A stretch of DNA of 64,000 bases, taken from the NCBI GenBank assembly GCA_965261455.1, contig OZ253453.1, positions 2,294,001-2,358,000 on the forward strand, read 5' to 3'. Positions 23,856 through 33,124 of the stretch are shown piece by piece. The stretch is from DAOUKH01 sp965261455 (GTDB lineage Bacteria > Chloroflexota > Dehalococcoidia > SHYB01). A program made the position numbers and the translations under genes. The notes under the pieces were generated by a model that saw only the letters and a list, made by a program, of their open reading frames with translations, was not told the DNA's origin and did no database searches. The first letter of the stretch is position 1. Every line of letters starts with the position of its first letter.

Positions 23856-25742
23856 TTGGCGAAGCGGGACCCAACCGACAATCCTGGAGAATTCCAGATA
23901 GGCTTGCTAAGCGGGCTTGGCATCAAGGGCGGCTTCTTTATGATCGCAGCCGCTCTGCTAATCGCTGGTCTCTTCACTCTCCTCCGGGGAAGTGATGACA
24001 CGCCGGAGCCCATCGTACGGCCCCCACCGACGCCGACTACGCTCCCCGCGTCCCCCATGCCGACGAGCACTTCAACCCGACCGACGCCGGCGCCGCTTCC
24101 AACGCCGACGCCGCTAGTGAACAAGGAGTTGGCAGCAGTCGTTGCTAGCGTGCGTCCAACCGTTGTGAAGGTCTCAACCCGGTCTGGATCCGGCTCCGGC
24201 GTTATTGTGCAGGTCGACTCTGGTGGAAATGCGTTGGTCGTTACTAATCACCATGTCGTCGACGACGGTGGGGCCGTCACGGTGATCGTCGGAGACACGA
24301 ATAGATACACAGCCGCCGTCCTCAGCTCCGACGGGGAGAAGGACCTTGCCATCCTCAAGATCTGCTGTGCACGTTTCCAAGCCGCCGGGCTGGCCGAATC
24401 AGGGGAACTGCCAGCCGGCACCACCGTGTTCGCGATGGGATACCCGCTAGGAATCAGCGAAGCGTCGGTGACTAGGGGAATCGTCTCCCGAGTCTACTTT
24501 GATGACGCTGTGAGGCGGTGGCTGGTCCAGACTGATACGCCGATCAACCCCGGCAACAGCGGCGGGCCCTTGTTCACCACGGACGGCAGAGTCGTCGGAA
24601 TCAACACCTCCGCCGTTAGGGAGTCCAGAGGCCAACCAGTGGAGGGATTTGGTTTTGCCGTAGGTGCTGACACGGTCCGAGGAGCGATTCCAGGTTCGCA
24701 GATGGGGTCGGCAGCGACCGGGCCTACCGCGACGCCACGTCCGCCGCCCACTGCTACTCCAGTCCCAGCACCCACCACAATCCCGACACCGAGTCCGACA
24801 CCGACACCGGTGGCAGTGCGAGAGTTAGCGGCGGAGAAGTTTGCGTTGGGAGACTTCGTTCGGGTAGGGGACGTGGTCGTGGGGGTGCTTGGTTGGCGCG
24901 AATGGGAAGGGGCCTTAAGGTCGTCTTTGTGGGGAGAGTCTCGTAAGCCTGATCCGGGATATACGTTTGTCATCGTCGACCTGACACTGGTAAACATGAG
25001 TGATGAGCCGATCGGGGTCACAGATTACCTTTCTAGAGTCGGCGTCTCAGGATCCTTTGAAATGGAGCTGAAAGATTCAGAGGACCGCACCTACACGCGC
25101 GAGGAGTTCTTTCTTGAGAGCCGGGACTTTGGGACACGGAGGGCGTTAGGTCTCGCCGATGATTACGCGGTTGCGCCCGGCGAACGCATTAGCGGCGAGG
25201 CGGGATTTGCGATACCCCTCGACGCCGAAGGGCTGGTATTCACCTTCGCTGGAGACCAAGGTAAGGCATTCTTTGCCCTCGGCGCGGGATCCGAATCGGT
25301 CGCTCCCCCGGTGAATATCCCTGGCCAGACCCAGAGCGCCGTCCATGTGGCGGGCGATACTGTGGAGACCGGTGTCGTGGCGTTGACCGTCCATGGCGTA
25401 TCGTTCTCGGTCATGAACGCTGATCCCGGCTTCCGGATCGCAGTTGTCGACTTTTCTGTCAGGAATATCTCAGGCGAAGCTATCGAGGTAGCGGTTGGCT
25501 CTTATGGCCTATTCTCGATCTCGCTCTGGATCAAGGACTCCTTAGGCTTTGTTTACGGAACGCCCTACTTTGCCGACGAACTCACAGGCTCCCCAGCCCC
25601 TGAAGGTAATTTCGCGCCTGGAGAGCGGAAACGCGGCTCGATCGTCTTCGAAGTCCCTCGAGACGCGATGGGGCTCGTCTTTGTGTTCGATCCGCACTGG
25701 GCCGAAAAGTTCTTCATTGAGCTTCCCGACACCGAGGGGTAG
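23856..25742 (+). CDS. Membrane-anchored trypsin-like (S1C/DegP-type) protease with two DUF4352-like domains
   Basis: 628 residues starting at TTG. Layout: cytoplasmic start, one membrane segment (24-43), Pro/Thr linker (48-88), chymotrypsin-fold protease (90-285) with H133 (TNHHVV), D163 (EKDLAIL) and S235 (NPGNSGGPLF), a second TP linker (288-320), and two beta-sandwich domains of DUF4352 type (FVIVDLTLVNMSDEP and IAVVDFSVRNISGE), about 325-480 and 490-628. It lacks the PDZ domains of DegP. A Cys pair (KICCARF) follows the catalytic Asp. It is presumably a surface protease. The next gene is a paralogue with the same layout but no catalytic residues. G+C is somewhat lower than neighbours. 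Confidence 0.9.
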   Translation: MAKRDPTDNPGEFQIGLLSGLGIKGGFFMIAAALLIAGLFTLLRGSDDTPEPIVRPPPTPTTLPASPMPTSTSTRPTPAPLPTPTPLVNKELAAVVASVRPTVVKVSTRSGSGSGVIVQVDSGGNALVVTNHHVVDDGGAVTVIVGDTNRYTAAVLSSDGEKDLAILKICCARFQAAGLAESGELPAGTTVFAMGYPLGISEASVTRGIVSRVYFDDAVRRWLVQTDTPINPGNSGGPLFTTDGRVVGINTSAVRESRGQPVEGFGFAVGADTVRGAIPGSQMGSAATGPTATPRPPPTATPVPAPTTIPTPSPTPTPVAVRELAAEKFALGDFVRVGDVVVGVLGWREWEGALRSSLWGESRKPDPGYTFVIVDLTLVNMSDEPIGVTDYLSRVGVSGSFEMELKDSEDRTYTREEFFLESRDFGTRRALGLADDYAVAPGERISGEAGFAIPLDAEGLVFTFAGDQGKAFFALGAGSESVAPPVNIPGQTQSAVHVAGDTVETGVVALTVHGVSFSVMNADPGFRIAVVDFSVRNISGEAIEVAVGSYGLFSISLWIKDSLGFVYGTPYFADELTGSPAPEGNFAPGERKRGSIVFEVPRDAMGLVFVFDPHWAEKFFIELPDTEG

Positions 25743-25752
25743 ACGCCTTACA

Positions 25753-27693
25753 ATGACGACGCGCGTGTTCATAGCTGTCTGTGCCGCGCTCTTGGCCGTG
25801 GCCGCGTGCCGCGGCGCGCCTGAAGCAGACCCCGTGACCGTCGAGCCGACTCCCCGCCCGACGGCCACGGCTGTGCCCACGATCACGCCGCTTCCCACCC
25901 CAACACCAACGGCCACGGCTAAACCGACGCCGACGCCGCTCCCGACGCCCACACCGACGCCCACCTTGACGCCGACACCGACGTCCACCGCCACGCCGAC
26001 GCCAGCCAGGATCCCCACGCGGACGCCAACGCCGGCACCGACATGGACGCCCGCGCCGACGTGGACACCCGCGCCGAGGCCAACGCGGCGTTTGACGCCG
26101 ACGCCAACGCCGCGTCCGACGCCGACGCCAACGCCGCGTCCGACGGCGACCCCCACGATCACCCCCACGGCGAGGCCCCGTCCCAGCCCCACACCCACCA
26201 CCGAGCAGACGCTGGTAGTCACCGTCGCCACCGTCCGGTCGAGCGTGGTGAAGATATCGACGCTGTCCAGTGTCGGCTCCGGCGTCATCATCGAGACCGA
26301 CGCCGACGGCGGGGCGCTCGTCCTCACCGCGCACCAAGTCGTTGAAGACGGCACCGCCATTGTGGTGCTGGTCAACGACGCCGCGCTGCAAACCGGGGAG
26401 GTCGTCGGCGTCGACGCTACCAAGAACCTTGCGCTCCTCCGCATCTGCTGCTCGCAAGACTTCCGCGCCACGCCGCTTGGCGCCGACATCGCGCCGGCCG
26501 CGGGCGAAACGGTGTTTGCGATGGGGTATTCGCTGGGCGGCGACCGGGCGGCGGTCGACGAGACGGAAGTCACCGGCATAGAGTTCGACTCTGCGACGAC
26601 GCGGTGGCTGGTCCGCACCGACTCCCCGATCGATCCCGATCATCGTGGCGGACCCCTGTTCACCTTGGACGGACGCGTCGCCGGGGTGCACGTCTCCGAG
26701 CCCGGCGCGGCGGCGGCGTCCGGCTTCGTCGTCTCGGCGGCCACGGTCCAGGACACCCTCCCCTTCCTCAGGGAGGGAAGCGCCGCACCCCTTCCCAGGC
26801 CGGCGGGGCCGACGGCCACCCCCGTCCCTATCCCCGATCCGCTCTCCCAGAGCGTGACGGAGTTCGGCCTTGGCGACCTCATCCGGTTGGGGGACCTGGT
26901 CGCGGTGGTGCTCGGGTGGAGAGAGCCGGAGCTGCCGGTCCACATCCGACCCAACCCCGACACCAAATACGTCGCCGTCGACCTCGCCTTGGTGAATGCC
27001 GGGGACCGGGACATATCGAGGCTCTTCACCATCCAGCTCAAGGCGTCGGCAAACCGGGTCTACGACCCCGACCGCAGGTGGGGAGAGTTCGCCAAGGGAG
27101 CCGAGCTTCCCGGCGAGGGCGTCATCAGCCCCGGCGAGCGCATCCGCAGCGAGGTCGCGTTCCAGATCGCCGCCGACGCGGAGGATCTCCTCCTTAGCTT
27201 TACCCTGCGCACCCTCGGCGGCCAAGAGGCCCTCATCGCGCTGGGGCCGCGGCCCAGGGCTATTGAGCCACCCGCTCTCATCCCAGGCGAAACGCCGCCC
27301 ACCATCTTCGCCGCCGGCGAGCCCGTCCAGACCGGGGACGTGGAGTTGATCCTCCACGGCGCCCAGTCGCTCACCGAGGGCCTGCCTGTCCGCCCCGACT
27401 CCGGGTTCCGGTTCGTGGTCCTCGACCTATCGGTCAAAAACCTCTCGACTGGGGGGATTCAGATCGAGTCTGAGGTCCAGATGACGCTGAAGGACTCGCT
27501 CGGCTACATCTACGCCATCAGCCCGGCGACGTGGTCGGCCATCCGCTCGCCCGTCAACGGCTTCTTCGACGCCGAGCAGGTGAAACGGGGACTCATCGTC
27601 TTCGAAATCCCCCACGACGCCGACGGCCTTACCTTCATCTTCGAACCGCTCTTTGGGTTCGGCAAGGTCGTCATCGCCGTCGATCCCGACTAG
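25753..27693 (+). CDS. Lipoprotein pseudo-protease, paralogue of the upstream S1C protease
   Basis: 646 residues. It is anchored as a lipoprotein instead (lipobox VAAC, Cys19), has a very long TPTP linker (about 30-150), a trypsin-like domain and two DUF4352-like domains (KYVAVDLALVNAGDRD, FRFVVLDLSVKNLSTGG). Alignment with its neighbour shows all three catalytic positions changed: His to Gln195 (TAHQVV), Asp to Asn225 (TKNLALL) and Ser to Arg298 (DPDHRGGPLF). Surrounding structure, including the ICC pair, is kept, so the fold is under selection without proteolysis; a binding or regulatory role beside the active paralogue is inferred. The ATG is eleven bases after the upstream stop, so they are one operon. 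Confidence 0.88.
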   Translation: MTTRVFIAVCAALLAVAACRGAPEADPVTVEPTPRPTATAVPTITPLPTPTPTATAKPTPTPLPTPTPTPTLTPTPTSTATPTPARIPTRTPTPAPTWTPAPTWTPAPRPTRRLTPTPTPRPTPTPTPRPTATPTITPTARPRPSPTPTTEQTLVVTVATVRSSVVKISTLSSVGSGVIIETDADGGALVLTAHQVVEDGTAIVVLVNDAALQTGEVVGVDATKNLALLRICCSQDFRATPLGADIAPAAGETVFAMGYSLGGDRAAVDETEVTGIEFDSATTRWLVRTDSPIDPDHRGGPLFTLDGRVAGVHVSEPGAAAASGFVVSAATVQDTLPFLREGSAAPLPRPAGPTATPVPIPDPLSQSVTEFGLGDLIRLGDLVAVVLGWREPELPVHIRPNPDTKYVAVDLALVNAGDRDISRLFTIQLKASANRVYDPDRRWGEFAKGAELPGEGVISPGERIRSEVAFQIAADAEDLLLSFTLRTLGGQEALIALGPRPRAIEPPALIPGETPPTIFAAGEPVQTGDVELILHGAQSLTEGLPVRPDSGFRFVVLDLSVKNLSTGGIQIESEVQMTLKDSLGYIYAISPATWSAIRSPVNGFFDAEQVKRGLIVFEIPHDADGLTFIFEPLFGFGKVVIAVDPD

Positions 27694-27778
27694 GCGTCTG
27701 GCGGGGTCGTGGATGGGGTACGGTGGCGCCGGCGGTGGCCGCTCGGCGACAGGCCCCTGTTCGAGAGAGGTCCTTCCC

Positions 27779-29431
27779 ATGCCCTTGCGGAAACAGTTGC
27801 TTGCCACGGCGGCGGTGCTCGCAGCGGTGCTGTTGGCGGCCGCGGCGTGCGAAGGAGCCTCACCTACCCCGGTACCCACGCAGACACCGACGGCGGTCAA
27901 ACCGACTGCCACGGAGGCGGTCGTGGTCACCGCAACCCCGACACCGACACCGGTGGTGGTCACCGCAACCCCGACACCAACACCGGTGGTAGTCACCGCG
28001 ACGCCCACGCCGACACCGGTCGTAATCACAGTGGTGGTCACCGCCACCCCCACGCCAAGGCCACCGGCGGCCACTGCAGCCCCGCTCCCGCCATCGGGCG
28101 CTCTCATCACCACGGACGACCTTCCTGAAAGATTCGAATACATACCACCGGATGAACTCGATCTCCAACCCGGGTCCTCCATCGACGAAACGCTGGTGAT
28201 AGCCGACTCATTCGCTTTCGGCTCCTCAGAACCCTTCGAAGTACTCTTTGGCTTCACTACCATATTGTCCACCACCACCGACCGCATTGGCTTTGACGCC
28301 GAAATCAAAAACCCTGAATTATTTCTGAGTGGCTTTGAATTCGGATTGGCCGGTGACTCTCTGGCCGGCACCAGCATCGAATCCTGGGAAAAATCGAATC
28401 CCGATATCGCCGATCTGTCATCCCGCCTAACCATTGAAACCATCATTGACGGAGTGGACATCGCCTTTGACGTGATCGGCTTCCGCCGTGGCGACATTGG
28501 TGCCTACATATTCAAGATGTCCCTGCCCAATCAGCCGACGGACACTGACCTCGTCCGCTTTGCCCGTATCCTCGAGCATCGCCTCGCCAACGCGCCGACG
28601 CCTTCCCTTGCGCCGGTTAAGCCACGACTAGTCTTCTCAGACGTAAGCTGGGACAGCGTTCAGATCCAGAACGCGATCGTGCGGAAGATCGCCGAGCTTG
28701 GCTACGGCTACGAGACCGACTCCGTCTACGGCCACACGATTCCGCTGTTCGAGGCCCTGGTGCGAGGCGACACCAACATCACCATGGAGATCTGGCTCCC
28801 GAATCAGCGCGCGGCATATGAGGCGGCGCTCGCATCGGGAGCTATCGTCGACCTCGGCAAGAGCCTCGCGGACAACTGGCAGAGTGCCTTCATCATCCCG
28901 CGGTACACGAAGGACGCGAACCCGGGCTTGGTCAGCGTCGAAGACTTGAAAAAGCCCGAATACATGGAGCTTTTAGTGACGCCCGAAAGCGCTGGCAAGG
29001 CACGGGCGCTGGGCTGCGTCCGGGGGTGGTCGTGCGCATACGTCAACGAAGAGAAGCTCGTGGCCTACGGACTATCTGAATTCGTTTCGTTCCAAGACCC
29101 CGGCTCGAACGCGGCGCTCGATGCCGAGATCATTGCCGCTTACGAGGAGGGCGAGGACGTTCTCTTCTACTACTGGGGCCCCACTAAGCTCACCGACAGG
29201 CTGGAGAGAGAATACGGCGGCTATTACATTCTTGAAGAGCCGGAATACACCGACGCGTGCTGGGCGGCCGACAAGGGCTGCGCCTACGCGATCAGCGAGG
29301 TGTACATCGCGGTGCGCCACGAGCTAATCGAGGCGGCCCCCGACATCGTGGCATTGCTGCGCAACTGGGACTTCACCGGGCCGCTCTTCATCGCGGCGGC
29401 GAATTACCAAGCTGCGACCGACGCCTCCTAG
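27779..29431 (+). CDS. OpuAC-type (glycine betaine/choline) binding lipoprotein with extra N-terminal domain; 3' frameshift
   Basis: 550 residues as read. Signal peptide with lipobox Cys24 (AAAACEG), a linker with three copies of an 11-residue VVVTATPTPTP unit (33-base DNA repeats near 27920-28020), an unrecognised domain (107-270), then an OpuAC substrate-binding domain from about 283 (LVFSDVSWDSVQIQNAIV, TNITMEIWLPNQ). The frame stops at NYQAATDAS, but an adjacent frame continues with DKVAVWWLRNTDEWKEW and ends at 29523, the normal OpuAC end; one extra C near 29428 would join them into 581 residues. No ABC permease or ATPase gene is adjacent, so it may be an orphan receptor. Confidence 0.85.
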   Translation: MPLRKQLLATAAVLAAVLLAAAACEGASPTPVPTQTPTAVKPTATEAVVVTATPTPTPVVVTATPTPTPVVVTATPTPTPVVITVVVTATPTPRPPAATAAPLPPSGALITTDDLPERFEYIPPDELDLQPGSSIDETLVIADSFAFGSSEPFEVLFGFTTILSTTTDRIGFDAEIKNPELFLSGFEFGLAGDSLAGTSIESWEKSNPDIADLSSRLTIETIIDGVDIAFDVIGFRRGDIGAYIFKMSLPNQPTDTDLVRFARILEHRLANAPTPSLAPVKPRLVFSDVSWDSVQIQNAIVRKIAELGYGYETDSVYGHTIPLFEALVRGDTNITMEIWLPNQRAAYEAALASGAIVDLGKSLADNWQSAFIIPRYTKDANPGLVSVEDLKKPEYMELLVTPESAGKARALGCVRGWSCAYVNEEKLVAYGLSEFVSFQDPGSNAALDAEIIAAYEEGEDVLFYYWGPTKLTDRLEREYGGYYILEEPEYTDACWAADKGCAYAISEVYIAVRHELIEAAPDIVALLRNWDFTGPLFIAAANYQAATDAS

Positions 29432-29523
29432 ACAAGGTCGCGGTATGGTGGCTGCGGAACACGGACGAGTGGAAGGAATGGGTCGCTCCCGGCGTTGCCG
29501 AGAAGGTACTCGCCGGACTTTAG
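29432..29523 (+). other. Out-of-frame C-terminal tail of the OpuAC lipoprotein gene
   Basis: These bases encode the conserved last 30 residues of OpuAC-type proteins (AVWWLRNTDEWKEWV, VAEKVLAGL) in a frame shifted relative to the gene before it. A single missing C in the CC/CCC run near 29428 explains this. It is either sequencing error or a recent mutation. Confidence 0.8.
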
Positions 29524-29604
29524 GTCGTCGTGGGCGCGGCGTCCCGATAAGGTAGTATGGCGCCGGCGGAGCGCGCCGGTTTTCGATAGCGGTAGGAGGT
29601 CGTC

Positions 29605-31227
29605 ATGGCGAAGGTGAGTGGGTCGTATTTGGTGGCGAAGGCGCTGCAGAACGAGGGCGTCGATACGCTGTTCTATCTGATGGGCGGGCCAATTTCGCCA
29701 ATTATCTCAGAGGCGGAGAAGCTGGGTCTGACCTGCTACTACGTCCGCCACGAGCAGGCTGCGGCTATGGCGGCGCACGCTTATGCGCGCGCTACGGGCA
29801 AAACCGGCGTCTGCGTGACGACGGCGGGCCCCGGCACCGCCAACGCCATCACCGGCGTCGCCAACGCTCAGGCCGACGCGTGCCCCGTGATCTGCGTGGG
29901 CGGCTCCTCCTCGATCGAGGGGATCGGCGTCGAGGTCTTTCAGGAGATGGACCAGGTGCCGATGTTCAAGTCGGTCACCAAGCTGGCGATGAAGATGGAC
30001 CTCACGCACCGCATCCCCGAATACCTGAGCATTGGCTTCCGCCATGCCCAAGACGGCTGCAAGGGTGCCGTCTATTTGGACGCTCCCGGCGACGTGCTGA
30101 CGCGCCAGGTCGAGGAAGAGGAGGTCGCCTTCCCCGAGCGCTACCGGGTGAACGCCCGCGCCTACGGCGACCCCGCGCTGGTGCGGGACGCGGTCGGCGT
30201 GCTCGCCGGCGCGAAGAAGCCGCTCGTCATCACCGGCAGCGGCATCTTTTGGTCGGAGGCGGAGGCCGAGTTACGGGCCTTCGTCGAGGCCACGGGGATC
30301 CCGTTCTTCACCACGCCCCAGGGACGGGGTGCGATCTCCGAAGACCACGATCTCTTCTTCCCCGGCGCGCGCAGCGGCGCGTTCAAGGAGGCCGACGCGG
30401 TCTGCGTCGTCGGCACGCGGGCGAACGCGATGCTGTTCAACCTGCGCGCTCCCCGATTCAACGCCGACGCCAAGATCATCGAGATCAACGTCGATGGCAA
30501 AGAGCTTGGCCACAACCGCGCCGTCGACGTGGGAATCCTGGGCGACGCCCGCGCCGTCCTCGAACAACTGACGCAAGAGGCCGCAGGGCGCATCGACCCC
30601 GCCGCCTACGGCGAGTGGGTGGAGTCGCTCCGCGCCACCGACGCGGCGCGGGAGGAGCGCGCGCAAGACCTGCTCCACTCCGACGCCGACCCGATTCACC
30701 CGCTGCGCCTCTGCAGGGAGCTTCGGGAGGCGATGAGCCCCGACGACATCCTGGTGGTGGACGGCCACGAGACGCTCGGCTTCGCCCGCCACTCGATCCC
30801 CACCTTCCTGCCGCGCCACCGGCTCAACGCGGGCCCGCACGGCGTCATGGGCGTCGGCGTGCCCTTCGGACTCGGCGCGCAGGCCGCCAATCCCGACAAG
30901 CGCGTCGTCGTGCTCAGCGGCGACGGCGCCTTCGGGTGGAACGGCATGGAGATGGATACGGCGGTGCGCCACAACCTCAACATCAAGGTCGTCATCTGCA
31001 ACAACGCCGGCTTCACCAGCCGGGGCTCCTACGGCAGCGTGGGGCGCGAGCTCGGCTGGCGGCGCTACGATCAGATGATGGCCGCCATCGGCTGCCACGG
31101 CGAGTGGGTGGAGAAGCCGGAGGACATCCGCGCCGCCATCGACCGCGCCTTCGCCGCCGACGGGCCGGCCGTCGTCAACGTCCGCACCGACCCCGCCGCC
31201 CGCGCCGGCTCCGCCATCGGCATGTAG
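29605..31227 (+). CDS. Thiamine diphosphate-dependent enzyme (acetolactate synthase/2-hydroxyacyl-CoA lyase-like)
   Basis: 540 residues with the three-domain ThDP layout: pyrimidine-binding domain with the catalytic Glu in VRHEQAAAMAAHAYAR, a central Rossmann-like domain, and the diphosphate-binding domain with GDGAFGWNGMEMDTA...NNAGF. This family includes acetolactate synthase, oxalyl-CoA decarboxylase and 2-hydroxyacyl-CoA lyase. The first part (LFYLMGGPISPI) differs from true acetolactate synthases, and no small subunit is nearby, so amino-acid biosynthesis is unlikely. A decarboxylase or lyase on a catabolic 2-keto or 2-hydroxyacyl compound fits better. The ATG has TAGGAGG upstream. Confidence 0.88.
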   Translation: MAKVSGSYLVAKALQNEGVDTLFYLMGGPISPIISEAEKLGLTCYYVRHEQAAAMAAHAYARATGKTGVCVTTAGPGTANAITGVANAQADACPVICVGGSSSIEGIGVEVFQEMDQVPMFKSVTKLAMKMDLTHRIPEYLSIGFRHAQDGCKGAVYLDAPGDVLTRQVEEEEVAFPERYRVNARAYGDPALVRDAVGVLAGAKKPLVITGSGIFWSEAEAELRAFVEATGIPFFTTPQGRGAISEDHDLFFPGARSGAFKEADAVCVVGTRANAMLFNLRAPRFNADAKIIEINVDGKELGHNRAVDVGILGDARAVLEQLTQEAAGRIDPAAYGEWVESLRATDAAREERAQDLLHSDADPIHPLRLCRELREAMSPDDILVVDGHETLGFARHSIPTFLPRHRLNAGPHGVMGVGVPFGLGAQAANPDKRVVVLSGDGAFGWNGMEMDTAVRHNLNIKVVICNNAGFTSRGSYGSVGRELGWRRYDQMMAAIGCHGEWVEKPEDIRAAIDRAFAADGPAVVNVRTDPAARAGSAIGM

Positions 31228-31239
31228 CCTCGGCGGCGC

Positions 31240-32124
31240 CTAGACGGTGCGGGCTATGCCCGCGGCGCGGAGGTTTTCGAGGATCGTCTTCGTGGAGCGG
31301 GAGAGGTTGAGCGTGTAGAAATGCACGCCCTTCGCTCCCTGCTCCAGCAGCTCGCGGCACTGCTGGGTCGAGTAGTCGATACCCGCGGCGATGACTGCCT
31401 CCCGGTCGCCGGCGATGGGTTCGATACGGTCGAGGAGGCGTTGGGGGATCGACGCGCCGCAGAGCTCGGTGAAGCGCTTGATCTGGCTGACGTTGGTGAT
31501 GGGCATAATGCCGGGGAGGACCGGCGCCTCGATGCCGGCGGCGCGCACCCGCTCGACGAAGCGGAAGAAGGCGTCGTTATCGAAGAAAAGCTGGGTCACG
31601 ATGAAGTCGGCCCCGGCGTCGATCTTCCGCTTGAGGTGGTCGAGGTCGGCCTCCAGGCTCGGCGACTCGATGTGGCCTTCGGGATAGCCCGCGACGCCGA
31701 TGGAGAAGCCCCACCGGGCGCGGATGCGGGCCACGAGCTCGTCGGCGTGGGCGAGGCCGTCGGGGTGCGGTGTAAACGACGCGTCTCCCTGGGGCGGGTC
31801 GCCGCGCAGCGCGAGGACGTTCTCGATGCCCCGCGTGTCGATGTCGTCCAGGACCGCGTCGATGTTGGCCTTGGACGCGCCGACGCAGGTCAGGTGCGCC
31901 ATGCTCTCCAGGCCGAAGCGCGACTTGGCCATCTGGACCACGTCGAGGGTCTTGCGGTGGGTGCTCCCCCCCGCGCCCCAGGTCACCGAGACGTAGGCCG
32001 GTTCGAGGCTTCGCAGGCGCTCGACGGCACGGAGCAGCGCCTCCGCCGACTTATCGTCCTTCGGGGGAAAGAACTCGAAGGAGAAGCTGTGGCCCGACTG
32101 TGCGAGCTTATCCGCAATCTTCAT
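31240..32124 (-). CDS. metF: Methylenetetrahydrofolate reductase
   Basis: 294 residues with the start at MKIADKLAQ. FEFFPPKDD (catalytic Glu), VSVTWGAGGS, NVLALRGDPP and DFIVTQLFFDN are diagnostic of the FAD-dependent MTHFR that makes methyl-tetrahydrofolate for methionine synthesis. An open frame continues far upstream but only through the next gene's antisense-like codons. It ends 12 bases from the convergent ThDP enzyme. A divergent paralogue lies 34 bases upstream on the same strand, so the two are probably one transcript. Confidence 0.95.
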   Translation of the reverse strand: MKIADKLAQSGHSFSFEFFPPKDDKSAEALLRAVERLRSLEPAYVSVTWGAGGSTHRKTLDVVQMAKSRFGLESMAHLTCVGASKANIDAVLDDIDTRGIENVLALRGDPPQGDASFTPHPDGLAHADELVARIRARWGFSIGVAGYPEGHIESPSLEADLDHLKRKIDAGADFIVTQLFFDNDAFFRFVERVRAAGIEAPVLPGIMPITNVSQIKRFTELCGASIPQRLLDRIEPIAGDREAVIAAGIDYSTQQCRELLEQGAKGVHFYTLNLSRSTKTILENLRAAGIARTV

Positions 32125-32158
32125 TGTGTCTGCGTCTTCCGGCGGCTCGGCTGCCGCG

Positions 32159-33028
32159 CTAGAGCTTCTTGATGGCGGCAATCGCGTCGCGGGCCGCTTC
32201 GTAGTCCCGCGCCCCGCCTTTGAGGATGGGCGGCACGACGTAGAAGGCGTCGGCGCCGGCTTCCCGCAGCGCGCCGGCGATCTCGACCGCGGCGTCAGCG
32301 GGCGGGCGACCTTCCGCGATCTCATCCACGAGGCGCGGCGGCGGGTCGCCGAATACCAGCCCGTCCCGCGTCAGCAATTGCACTCCCCAGAATACCGGAG
32401 GCGCCAACGGCGCGCCCGCGAGCGATTCATAGCAGTCGAGGAAGTCGCGGCGCGGGGCGGGGTCGTACATGGGCTGCGCGATGATGAACTCCGCGCCTGC
32501 TTCGACCTTCCGTTGGGCCAGCGCCGCCTCGGCCTCGGCGCCCTTGCTCAGGTCGATAGCCGCGCCCGCGCAGAGCTGCGTCGGCGCGGCCAGCTTCAGG
32601 CCCTTAAAGTCGCGGCCTTCGTTCATGGCGCGGATGTCGGCCAGCAGGCCGGTGGGGGTGATGTCTCGAACCGCCCGCGTCCGCGTCAAGTCCTTGGCGG
32701 TGAGCTCGTCCCCGTAGAGGACCAGGACGTTCTCGAGGCCGAGGGCCTGCGCGCCGAGCAGGTGCATCTGGAAGGCGAGGCGGTTCATGTCACGAGTGGC
32801 GAGGCTGAAGATGGCGTCGATTCCCGCGACGCGCCGGACCGAGGCAGCGGCGGCTACGGAGTCCATGCGCACCGAGCGTCCTGGACTGTAGGCGGCGCAG
32901 ACGAAGTCGGCCTCGATGCCCGTCAGCGCGGCGGCGAACGACGGATCGCCGGAGCGCGGCGGCGAGCAGTCCATCGCGACGAGCGGCCTCGCGCCCTTAC
33001 GCGCGTAGGCGCTCGTTACCGACGCCAT
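32159..33028 (-). CDS. Divergent MTHFR-like protein
   Basis: 289 residues from the ATG of MASVTSAY, behind GGAGAG. It follows the MTHFR barrel (NVLVLYGDELTAKD matches the NVLALRGDPP strand; EFIIAQPMYD matches FIVTQLFFDN), but the catalytic FEFFPP is replaced by VAMDCSPP, so the Glu is an Asp, and the SVTWGAGG flavin loop is not kept. It may act with MetF, use another folate such as methyl transfer chemistry, or be a regulatory relative. The exact function is not known to me. Co-directional with metF, 34-base gap. Confidence 0.75.
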   Translation of the reverse strand: MASVTSAYARKGARPLVAMDCSPPRSGDPSFAAALTGIEADFVCAAYSPGRSVRMDSVAAAASVRRVAGIDAIFSLATRDMNRLAFQMHLLGAQALGLENVLVLYGDELTAKDLTRTRAVRDITPTGLLADIRAMNEGRDFKGLKLAAPTQLCAGAAIDLSKGAEAEAALAQRKVEAGAEFIIAQPMYDPAPRRDFLDCYESLAGAPLAPPVFWGVQLLTRDGLVFGDPPPRLVDEIAEGRPPADAAVEIAGALREAGADAFYVVPPILKGGARDYEAARDAIAAIKKL

Positions 33029-33124
33029 TCGCTCTCCGCCATCGGCCTGTCTCCCCTTGTCCTGTAGCTCGCGTCCGCCGTCCATCTGGAATGGGCCGCA
33101 TCTTACCATCGGAGACCTTTGTAC

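Noticed and set aside
25900..26200. Short repeated DNA units that could look like a CRISPR array
   Set aside because: They are in-frame codons for a TPTP linker, without spacers of constant length or cas genes.
27920..28040. 33-base tandem repeats as a possible replication iteron or CRISPR
   Set aside because: They encode the repeated VVVTATPTPTP linker within a lipoprotein and lack unique spacers.
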